From: Ziziphus jujuba | Taxonomy: Eukaryota; Streptophyta; Magnoliopsida; Rosales; Rhamnaceae | Direction: 5' to 3' | Assembly (NCBI RefSeq): GCF_031755915.1 | Contig: NC_083387.1 | Span: 2,508,501 to 2,572,500, forward strand | Length of the DNA: 64,000 nt | In this document: positions 49,586 to 59,146 of the stretch, in pieces | Layout: the number at the start of each line of letters is the position of its first letter | Position numbering within the stretch: the first letter of the stretch is position 1 | Notes under the pieces: generated by a model | The model's input: only the letters and a program-made list of their open reading frames with translations | The model's database searches: none | Told to the model about the DNA's origin: nothing | Translations under genes and position numbers: made by a program

Positions 49586-50168
49586 TTAGTACTCCTGGGA
49601 CACAGAGCCGATCTCGGCCTTCCCTTTGGCAGCCTTCTTTGGAAGCAAAGATTGATGAATATTTGGTAATACTCCTCCATTTGTAATAGTCACCGATCCC
49701 AAAAGCTTGCTGAACTCCTCGTCGTTCCTCACCGCAAGCTGAATGTGCCTTGGAGCAATCCTGTTCTTCTTGTTGTCCCTAGCAGCATTCCCAGCCAACT
49801 CCAACACCTGAATTTAACCCCATAATAATAATATAAAGAAACAATCACCACATGGTATAATAAACCCAAAATGTGAAGCAATTCCCGACAAATCGAAATT
49901 TTGCTTAGCCAAACGAAGAAAAAACGAAGGATGTTTGAGAGTAAATGAGAAAAAAGACCTCAGCGGCAAGGTATTCAAGAACGGCAGAGAGGTAGACAGG
50001 GGAGCCGGAACCCACACGCTGAGCATAGCGACCGGCCTTGAGGAAGCGAGCGACTCGGCCGACGGGGAACTGAAGACCTGCCTTCTGAGATCTGCTCACG
50101 GACTTGGAGTCCTTGCGTCTGCCTCTGCCTCCCTTTGTGGTGGTTGCAGCAACTGCTGGGGTGCTCAT
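49586..50168 (-). CDS. H2AX: Histone H2A.X
   Basis: Two coding exons on the minus strand: 50168-49959 and 49807-49586, total 432 nt (143 aa), with a GT-AG intron. The body is canonical H2A ([20 protein letters not shown]; acidic-patch region [25 protein letters not shown]). The tail ends GSVSQEY, an SQ-E-aromatic motif that defines H2A.X. The Ser of SQ is phosphorylated by ATM/ATR at double-strand breaks. Plant H2A.X tails usually end SQEF, so the final Tyr is notable. The N-tail begins [23 protein letters not shown] box (50290-50297), a CCAAT box (50329-50333) and an E2F-like site (50255-50264) lie upstream. An intron in an H2A gene suggests polyadenylated transcripts, as is normal in plants. 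It is divergent from the SOSS-B-like gene. Confidence 0.96.
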
Positions 50169-50254
50169 AGTTGCCCGATTTGGGGTGTTCTGGTTGGATT
50201 TCTATGAGATTTTCAAATTCTGATCTTTCTGCGAGAAGCGAAGATTTTGGTTAG

Positions 50255-50264
50255 TTTGGCGGGA
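50255..50264 (+). promoter_or_regulatory. E2F-like element in the H2A.X leader/promoter
   Basis: TTTGGCGGGA, 87 nt upstream of the H2A.X start codon, read on the strand opposite to the gene. The same 10-mer is found upstream of SCC3. It matches the E2F consensus TTTSSCGS, in line with S-phase histone expression. Binding is inferred. Confidence 0.55.
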
Positions 50265-50289
50265 TGAAAAATGCCGGAGAGAAAGGGAA

Positions 50290-50297
50290 TTTATATA
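50290..50297 (-). promoter_or_regulatory. TATA box of H2A.X
   Basis: CTATATAA in gene orientation, about 122 nt upstream of the start codon. A CCAAT box (ATTGG on the plus strand, 50329-50333) lies 32 nt further upstream, a usual spacing for a TATA/CCAAT promoter. Confidence 0.65.
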
Positions 50298-50348
50298 GGC
50301 AGAGCGTAGGTGGAGAAGAGCGTTTTTGATTGGTTAATCGGGGTATCA

Positions 50349-50423
50349 CACGGATCGCCAACGTGGAAGCAAGTTTTCGGATTTAACTTTTCGCGGATTT
50401 CAAATTTCTACTTGATTTGGCGC
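50349..50423. promoter_or_regulatory. Histone-octamer-like and E2F elements in the shared divergent promoter
   Basis: Two 7-of-8 matches to the plant histone octamer CGCGGATC occur: CACGGATC at 50349-50356 and CGCGGATT at 50392-50399. A consensus E2F site TTTGGCGC lies at 50416-50423. All sit between H2A.X and the SOSS-B-like gene and could act on both. A long T-rich block (50468-50525) separates this cluster from the SOSS-B-like start. Confidence 0.5.
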
Positions 50424-50691
50424 GGGAATTTTGGTCTAAATTTTAATTCCGGAATTTGCATTTTTTAGGTTTTTTTTTTTTTTTTTTTTTATCCCTCTCT
50501 TTCTAATTTTTTTTTTTTTTTTTTTAAGGTTTTCTTCCCTCTATTTTTTCTAAATATATTATTTTATTTATTTCTTAACATATGTATGTATATATTACGT
50601 AAGCTCATAGCTACCACGGTCAAAAATCCCTCTGGGCTAACGCGGTTTTAGACTCGTAAAAAGGAGGTGGTGCGCATAAGGTGTTCGAAGA

Positions 50692-51138
50692 ATGGCCATG
50701 GTGTCAGAAACCAAAAAAATTGAATCATCATCACTCAGAGATATAGTGCCTGCAGCTCAGAACAACATAAACACACAATTCATACTCCTAGAGAAGGGAA
50801 GGATAACCACAGAAGGCCAGAATAAAACATGCTTGGCACTCGTGGCCGACGAGACCGCCGCTGTACACTTCCAGTTCTGGGGTGAAGAGTGCGAAGCGTT
50901 CGAAGCCGGGGACATAATATGTTTGGAACATGGAATATTTTCATACACCAGGAACAATCTGGTGCTTAGGGCCGGCAAGAGAGGGAAGATAGTGAAGGTT
51001 GGAGAATTCACAATGGCTTTCGTCGAGACTCCCAACATGAGCGAAATCCGATGGGTCCCTGATCCCAATAACTCCAAGCGATACGTGCAGGAGGCTGTGA
51101 TTTCTCCTCACTCCCGCATCTTTCCACCAAAATCTTGA
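50692..51138 (+). CDS. SOSS complex subunit B-like OB-fold ssDNA-binding protein
   Basis: An intronless 148-aa frame. Residues about 15-110 form one OB-fold of the hSSB1/NABP2 type: LRDIVPAAQNN, FILLEKGRITTEGQNKTCLALVADET, GDIICLEHGIFS, then the conserved block GKIVKVGEFTMAFVETPNMSE. The C-terminal 35 residues are short and polar, without the long Pro/Gly tail of animal SSB1. Animal SOSS-B subunits coat single-stranded DNA at breaks and support ATM signalling and homologous repair. A similar role in plants is inferred from homology. Start at 50692 has A at -3 and G at +4; a second Met lies two codons later. The gene is divergent from H2A.X, 523 bp start to start, and its 3' end faces the 3' end of BSL1. 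Confidence 0.9.
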   Translation: MAMVSETKKIESSSLRDIVPAAQNNINTQFILLEKGRITTEGQNKTCLALVADETAAVHFQFWGEECEAFEAGDIICLEHGIFSYTRNNLVLRAGKRGKIVKVGEFTMAFVETPNMSEIRWVPDPNNSKRYVQEAVISPHSRIFPPKS

Positions 51139-51590
51139 AAATCAGTCCCAGTTTTCTGCTTTCGTGGAACTCTAATAAATTGTTACTCTTCTTACTTTTT
51201 TTTTGGGTTAAATAAACTGTCAGCTGGCGGCCTTGTGACCTATAATGAGGCATCCAATCAGAGATCTGCATTTTATAGCAATAAAGAATATTTTACATGG
51301 ACAATCTCAACTTGATCATAAAAAATGACTCACTAAAAGGAAACAAATACTTCTATATCGAAAATTTATGGTATAACATTATTATTTATACTACAACACC
51401 CAAAAAAACTGTACCCACCAATTTCCCTCCTATAATTTTATCTCTGTCACACAGCATAAATTACATCCCCTCTGCGGGCCATATTGTACACATAATTTAC
51501 AAACTAAATTTCAGGAACAACTATTTTTCTTTCCTCCAATTTTCTAACTCGTCTAAAACTAGAAATACAAACATTCCGTTGTCAGGGATA

Positions 51591-54500
51591 TCATATATAT
51601 GCAAGGGAATTCCGGTCAAGGTCAGGCTGGGGGCGACCACGGGTAGGAGTAGGTGGTCTCTGAATGTTAAGCTCCTGCAGTAAACAATAAATATAAGGAA
51701 ACGGAATGAGATGCTACACAGAAGGCAGAATTGATTCTATAGATTAATGTGTATTGGAAGTGAGGAAAATCGTTTACCTGCATCCATGTGTCCTCAATGA
51801 CACGTTCTGGAGAGGTTTCAGGTGATTGAAGAGGGGGAGGCAAGGGGTGGATTAATTTCGGAACTACAACTAAACCCCTGCCAACCACAAGTATAGCTCC
51901 CGCATTGTTTGCCGTCCCTATGCAGATAAATTATGCCATATGAGATTGGAATTACCAGCAAACAAAAATAAGAAACCAATGCAAGTTTGCTTACCACAAT
52001 AGTTTGTAGCCGAAAAGAGAGTAATCAACTGTCCCTGTGCAAAGCGTTCAAATCCATCCATGACACATTCATGAGCCCTTATAATGAGCTGCAATTTGTT
52101 TTTCTTGCAGAATTCTGTTACACGATCAGGCTGCAATTTGGAAGGATAGCGGTGGGATGTTAAAAGTATGCAGAGTAATGAACACGGAAATCCACTAGTG
52201 TGCAAGTAAAGATGCTGACAAATTTCCAAAGGGGATTCAAGATCCACTTTTAGCCGATATTGCAAGCAAGTAAAGAAAGTTCCAAAGGAAATAAGCTACA
52301 TATGTTCCTTAATATAATTCTTTTACTTTTCAACTGGTCCTCAAGGTAAATCTACCATATACCTATGTAAGAAATAAAAGCAAACTGCTAGAAAACACTT
52401 TCTCCTTAAAATTCATTTCTAGAGAACATATAACAACATCATATGTATATGTACATGTATATGTAACCTTTTCTTCAATATATTTCAATGAACTAAAATG
52501 TGCATACCCCAAAAGTGACAAGACCAGGCCCTCTAGCGTTTGGTCTCAAACCCTCTACGCTATCGTTTTCTGTAGGATCAGACCTGTATACAGAGATGTC
52601 AAAAGACCAAATAAACATAAACATAAAAATAATAAATAACAAATAAAACATGATATGAACATTAGAATACCATAGAAGGTCCATTAAAATTATAGATCCA
52701 GCATCCATTGTTATTGGTCTCTCAAGCTTCTCTATCTGCTCTACTGAGTGTATAGACCTTCCAATGCCACCATGCATACAGATAATTTTCTTCTCAATTA
52801 GCGCAGCAAGTGGTAGATAGTTGAAAAGTTGATTGAATCGTGTCCATGCCCATATCCCATCGTTCTCTCCCTAAAGTAAATTAATCACTAACACACTCAA
52901 ACCATCAATACTTATTTATGAAGTGTACATATACATACCATTCTCTCAATGCACTCTATGCGAAAACCAAAAAGTGCATTTATGTCAGCAGCCTCATGGT
53001 TTCCACGTATTAAGTGAACATTCTCAGGATACTCAATCTGCAAGATCAACAAAGGCACTAAGTGAGAGAGTAGAACTATATAAAAAATTTCAAATACTCA
53101 AAGGAAGAAGCTTGCCTTGAGTGCCAGGAGCAAAGTTATGGTCTCCAAGCTGTGTTGACCTCGATCAACATAGTCCCCCAAAAACAAGTAGTCAATATAC
53201 CTGCAACATTATTAGACTCGATAAATAAAACTACAAACAAAGAAACTCAGTCCATCTACTGAAGTAACAACAGAGATCAAGAAATAATTTTTTTTGAAGG
53301 ACTTCTATACCAAGGTCCTGCAAGAAAAGCAAACAGCAGCTACAACCTATATCATACACAAACAGCAGGCTTCTCACTTTGGATGTCACAAAGTTCCCAA
53401 TTTTGTATTTCAATCCACAATTAAGTCAATGTAACCATAAACAATTACTACTCTATGATAACTAATTTCATATAATCCAAAGTTCTAATAGTCAGTTCTT
53501 TGTAATGCCTCTGTTTTATTCATACAAACAAACTACGAGTAGAAAGTCAGACATTGCATGAGCACAATTGCCGAACTTACGTTATGTCTCCTGCTGTTGA
53601 TGGAAATCCATATTCATCAAATAGCCGCATCAAGTCACCAAATTGTCCATGAAGATCACCAAATACTTTTACAGGAGCTTTCAGCTGAAGAACTGTTGGC
53701 TCATGCATAAAGATCTGTTCAGCAGCATAACAGAGCTCACCAACTTCATAGGAATCCAAGAAAAACCTCCTATTGGCAGGTGCTTTCCAGTTCCGAGGCC
53801 TCAGCAATGCAGATATAATCTACACAAGGAAATAGGTATGATGAAAAACAAGAACACAGGACATAATATATAAAAATTAAACCTAAAATGTTGCTTGCCT
53901 TCTTATGTAAGCCTTGAGGAGACTTCTGCCTGGTGAACTTTTTGGTAGGATAAGACAAATCATTATTTACGGGAATCATTCGTCTGCTCTCATTTTCAAA
54001 CTGATCCAATGATAATTGCCTCACCATCCCTCCTAGGTTTCCCATAGTCTCTTTAGCAACTACAACCTGTGATAACAAAATTTAATAATTTTAATCATGC
54101 AGCTTCAGAAAAAAACAAAAAAACAAAAAAAAAAAAAATTTGTAAACATTAATTGGTTCAAAGGACATACAGCTCTGGGATGGAGCCGCACATCTGCCTC
54201 ATTATCACTGCCATCTGAAATTGTTTCTGCGGCTTGTGAATTGTCATCTGATACTGATGTTTCTTCAGCAGGAGCACTAGAAGCAGCCTGCACTGCTTGC
54301 CACACAGCGGTAGCTGCCTCAGCTTCAGCAGCAGAAGCCAGCCTTAGTTTCTCCAAAGAATTTTTGTCCATGCTGTAAAGATTAATGTCAATCCCTTAAT
54401 TCTTACAAACATCAAACCGAGTCAGGATTTGAATGAGATGGTATAACAAAATACCTCAAGCCACCACCAGAAGAGGGAGTCTCTGGGCCACCATCCAATG

Positions 54501-57500
54501 ATGATATTGCTTGTGAATTTCTGTTAGAATGATTTATTTTGGGACTTGTTATAGGTGTAGATCTCTCGGATGTCAAAACTGGAGAATTTACTTCAGGCTG
54601 ACATGGTGAATTTTCAGCAACCAGAAAATCATCTAGCAGTATGTCTGTGTAAAACAACAATATGATGCAAATATAATCAAGATTGCAAGAGAACACCAAT
54701 ACATGATGTCAAACTTCAGAATTATTTATAGCAAACAAAAATCTAACAGAAAGTGAAACAAAGAACCTTACAATGACGAGGGAGAAAGCCATTATGCGAA
54801 ATATAACAGTTATAAAAGAAATCTATTCTGCAACTGACAATACTTCATTTAGACAACTAAGTTCAGTATGCCTGGTCTTCAAAATCAAAATAAAGATATT
54901 TATAGTTCTATAAGCAAAACCCTTTTATTGTCAACTGTGTCTTAAATCCCTTACCCCCTCTCAGGCCACCATAGATATATAAGCGAACACCAACAGATGC
55001 AGCTGCATGACGACAACGACGCATAAGCTCCAAAGAAGGATCATTTTCAGTAAGTCCCTTGCTAGTGCGTGCCGATGTCACGAGCCCATTTCTGTCTAGC
55101 CAAACTCCAGCAGCAGTGTCCAATACTATCAAAACAGGGGGATATGACACCTTTAATCAAGAACAAGTTCCTTAAAATACAATCATTTTCATGACAATGG
55201 AGATGACCAGATACGTACCTGCAACAGCTGCTTCACCTTCTACTGAACGCCCTCCCCTCAGAACACCTCCAGTCACATGTAAACGCGCACCAACGAAAAC
55301 CTGCTAGCATAGAAATACAAGTATGCTATAAAAATTGCCTTTAAAAAAAAAGGGCTGTCTAATGCAAAAGAAAACCATCATCAAAACCTATAATAAATAA
55401 CAGTCACTGTATAAATATTGAGCAACACAAAGAAGCATCATGCTTAGAAAAAGATAATTAATCAAATAATGGAAAAAAACAGGTAACTATATTATTCTGA
55501 TCTATATCTCATCACTTACCGCAGCATGTTGATACCTAGGTGAAGGAGACACTCCAGGAGCAAGGGTCCATTCCCACTGACCATTCCTATGCATAAGTAG
55601 CCCATAAGCATCTGCCAATGGCTGCGGAAGAACACATACAATTACAAGAACGAGACAACAACATTTCATTGAAAGGTCTAAAATTAGCAAGTGACACACA
55701 AAATGCATACATTTTATCCATAACCCTTCAAGAAGAGAAGTCACTTAGCACGCGTATATCATAGAATTCCATATACTTGACGAAAATCTACTTTTGACTG
55801 AGAGACAACTTCTGTAAATTCGGGTACACATATTTGGAACACCAACAAAATTGTAGAAGTAGCTCACATATATTTAAAAAAGCTTTTCCAGAACCCCCAT
55901 GTCTAGTACTCCTCCCTTTCTATCAAAATTTTACATCATTGAAAACATAATAAAATTTTATTAGAAGTTCACATTTTATTTAGCACACCACAATACACCA
56001 TAATGTCATATGCACATGCTTAATATTTATTATCAATTTGGTTCTTCAAGTATTCATGAGAAGAATCAACATACTGCTCCAGAAGTGTCTCTTCCACCAC
56101 AGAGCAAAAACATGCCATCTGAGCGGGCACTAGCTGTTGCATACCTACAAAATAAAAAATAAACTTTAGCCATCTGAAAAATAAAGAAATCCATATGAAT
56201 CATTGATATGCAAAATAGCACTCACATTCTAGCAGAAGGTCTATCACCTTCTGGGCTCAGCCTCTGCCATGCATAAGGTTTCTGAGCAGTATCTAAAGCC
56301 CAAGCATCAGACAGAACTCTTTTTCCTGAAAGAACAACAAATTCACCATTACATTGTCTGCATAAACATGCACTCTCGCACAGCAGATGGACATATGGAA
56401 AATGATCATATTTCTCACATTAAGATAATCAGAGAGATAAATAAAACCGAACAGAAATGCCCTCACCATCATTGCCACTGACAGTAACAAGATATCTTTG
56501 AGCAACCAAGTCCATTACATGGCCATATCGAGGCCCTGGTCCCTGCCCTTGCACTACCACTCTACATTCACATTGTAAGAGAAGAAAAAGTATTGATAAT
56601 CGCAAGTCAAATCAAAATTCAAGAACCCAGAATGAGTAAAAAGAAATCTCACCTATGCCACTTGAACTTATCATTGGTTAAGTCGAGAACGTAAAGATCA
56701 TCTGTAGAATGCCCAGCGGGACCTATGCCACCCTAGCCGTACAAAAGAAAATCCATCAATATCAGCCCAACATCCAATAACACGGTAATCAAAAATACCA
56801 AAAATCCATCAATATCAGCCTAACATCCAATAACACGGTAATCAAAAATACCAAAAATCCATCAATATCAGCCCAACATCCAATAACACAGTAACAAAAA
56901 ATCTCGAAATCCCATTTTCCCCCATTTCAGCTATTCCTTTAAGCACCTGAAAGACAACCATAGTGCCCACTGCAGCTGCGGCATGTGCTGCCCTCGGAGA
57001 TGGTGGCTCACCAGCGGGCCTGATTCTGCATAATTCCAACACCCAAAGCAGCGAAATGATCAAGGACATCAAAATTCAGTTCCAAATCCATCAAAATTCA
57101 GCTCCACAAAAATCCATGCCAAAAAAAAAAATGTAAAAGAAAACTGCAAATAGGAAGTTACCTAGTCCACTTCCGAGTAAGAACATCATAGGAATGAACA
57201 GAATTTGTCACACCGGCTAACCCTACATTCAATCAATCACAACAAAGATAAAAAATTACAGAATTTAATTACAAAAATGCTAACTTCAATTAACAGTAGA
57301 ACAAAGTAAAAGAGAGAGAAATAAAATAAAATAAAATAAAATAAAATAAATATATATATATATATATATATATATCTACATACTGATGCCAGGGGCGGAA
57401 GAAGAAGCTCCGCCTTCAATGGCAGTGGCTCCACCAAAGAGGATCAGACGAGGACCATAGGTTTTAGTGGCAGCGACGGCGGTGAGGGTGTGACCACAGC

Positions 57501-57588
57501 GAGGACCAGGGGCGTCCTCTTCGGTATCCCAGTAGGTCTCCAAGCCACAATAGGTCGGAGCCGGGTATAGCCAAGGCTTCGAGCCCAT
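51591..57588 (-). CDS. BSL1: BSL1, kelch-repeat Ser/Thr protein phosphatase of brassinosteroid signalling
   Basis: Twenty-one exons on the minus strand: 57588-57384, 57222-57162, 57025-56947, 56732-56653, 56561-56467, 56325-56226, 56144-56075, 55621-55520, 55300-55219, 55125-54955, 54644-54455, 54372-54171, 54066-53899, 53819-53581, 53200-53116, 53037-52939, 52870-52671, 52583-52508, 52130-51995, 51917-51778, 51674-51591. They total 2664 nt (887 aa). The N-terminal kelch propeller is at about 1-345 (ending [10 protein letters not shown]), followed by a Ser/Ala-rich linker. The PPP phosphatase domain is at about 540-840 with intact metal-site motifs GDLHGQ (589), GDYVDRG (623), GNHE (655) and LFSATNYCG. 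The C-terminus has a Pro/Arg stretch and ends NSLAYI. BSU1/BSL phosphatases dephosphorylate GSK3-like kinases such as BIN2. All introns are GT-AG except two with GC donors (53898-53820 and 53115-53038). Length agrees with Arabidopsis BSL1 (about 880 aa). Confidence 0.97.
56751..56907. repeat. 53-bp minisatellite, about 2.9 copies, in BSL1 intron 3
   Basis: Units start at 56751, 56804 and 56857, each beginning ATCCATCAATATCAGCC(C/T)AA. The last copy is partial and diverges after about 50 nt. It lies between the exon boundary at 56732 and the exon end at 56947. Confidence 0.88.
57319..57375. repeat. (AAAAT)n followed by (AT)n microsatellite in BSL1 intron 1
   Basis: About six AAAAT pentamers followed by an AT dinucleotide run of about 13 units. 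It ends just before the exon-1 donor at 57383, so it is only a few bases from the splice site. Confidence 0.85.
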
Positions 57589-57589
57589 C

Positions 57590-58606
57590 GAATCCTAAAA
57601 CCCGCTCAGATATCAGATTTCTACCAGATCACACACACTTTCTTCTAATACTTGCAGAAACCAATCACTAAAATGGTACAATGAATTAGAACCCTAAGAT
57701 CGGCAATGATGATGGCGATGCTGGAGGTGGGGCCCGGGCTTGAGCTCCGGACCCTCTAATGCCTCTCTCAGCTGATTTTTTTTTTTTTCCTTTATTTTTT
57801 CCAATTTAATGGCTGGATTTTTTTTCTTTTTCTTTTTTTTTCATAAATTGCGGTGTTTTTTGAGGGCGGGTTTGTGAACTGATATACAAATTAGTTTTCC
57901 CTCTGTTTGTAACCAAAAGTTTTGTTTATTTCTTTAAAAACAAAAAAAACAGGAAGAAAAAAGAAAAAAAAAGAAAAAAAAAAGAGAGGTATCTGGTTTT
58001 TCTTTTTCTTTTTTTTGTTTTTCATTATCTGAAAGGAACACCCTCTGACTGAATAGTTTTGACTAATACCTCTGTGTCTGAACACAAATTAAAAATAATA
58101 CAAATTTATTAATAAAACTATACAAATGTAAAACCACTAGCCCCTTAATTTCTACACGCATATAACTGGTCTACCGACTAGGATTTTAAGATTATCAAAG
58201 ACCATAAGGATTTTATAATTCTGGACTGGCTCATAAAAGAAGCCTCTAGTAGGTTGAATGTAACAACTTCATGGTCACGGAAAGATGAGTCACTTTTTGA
58301 ACATATTGTCAATGACTCCTTCTTCTAACCTAAACATCATTTTTTTTTTATTTAAATAAGTAATTTATCTTAAAGATATATCTGCTATTAAAAAATTATA
58401 TTATAATTTGTTAGTAATTTAATAAATTAATCGAAATCCTAAAATAAATTAACAAAATATTTGAGTTCATGTAGAAACACTATTTAAACGACGAGTGATG
58501 GATAGAGATGCAAACCCAACTACAAATACGGGAAATGGATGGGATACGCCTATTGGTGGAATGTTATTGAAGGAAAAGCAAAGAACAAGTAGTGAGATTT
58601 TTTCTT

Positions 58607-58637
<31 letters not shown>

Positions 58638-58785
58638 TTTGGGTATTCTTGCATTTTCACAATTTGTAATAGTATCTGTATCGATTTTTATAGAGATTAG
58701 GCTTTCACTAATACAAACTAGTAATGGGATTGAGATATGAAGTCTTTCAACTTGATTTATAGCCAGAAATAGGTCTCACTAATAG
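57590..58785. other. BSL1 upstream region and spacer before the LINE
   Basis: No gene recognised. A GC-rich patch with GGGCCCCAC (minus strand; TCP-type GGNCCCAC) lies near 57729, 140 nt upstream of BSL1. Poly(T) tracts lie at 57778-57788 and 58612-58640. A short frame at 58495-58740 is interrupted by T tracts and not identified. Confidence 0.5.
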
Positions 58786-59146
58786 TATAGAAAATGGAGA
58801 GTTAGAACACTCCAACCTTCAAACGCATGGCACCAGCATACATGCTCAGGCCCTAACAAGGAAAGGTGACGAGAATCGAAGCCAACAAACAACTATGAAG
58901 ATGACCGAAGATGCTAATTCTCACAATTAAGTTACACCCACTCCAAGGAAGAAATTGAAGGATTTAGCGCGGAACAGGACCAGTAGGGGACTACTTTTTT
59001 CCACTACCACCTACACGACTTTGCCAACACAAGGGGTACATCAGATTTGCCCTCAAGACCAGGACACTTTCATAATCAACCCAAACCCAAAGAAAGAGGC
59101 AGCAACAAGGGAAACTCCAACAGCCGAGAAGGCAGGCCTTACCAAG

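Noticed and set aside
58495..58740. 81-codon frame as LINE ORF1 or a small gene
   Set aside because: Half of it translates a T tract (poly-Phe); no zinc knuckle or gag-like sequence is seen.
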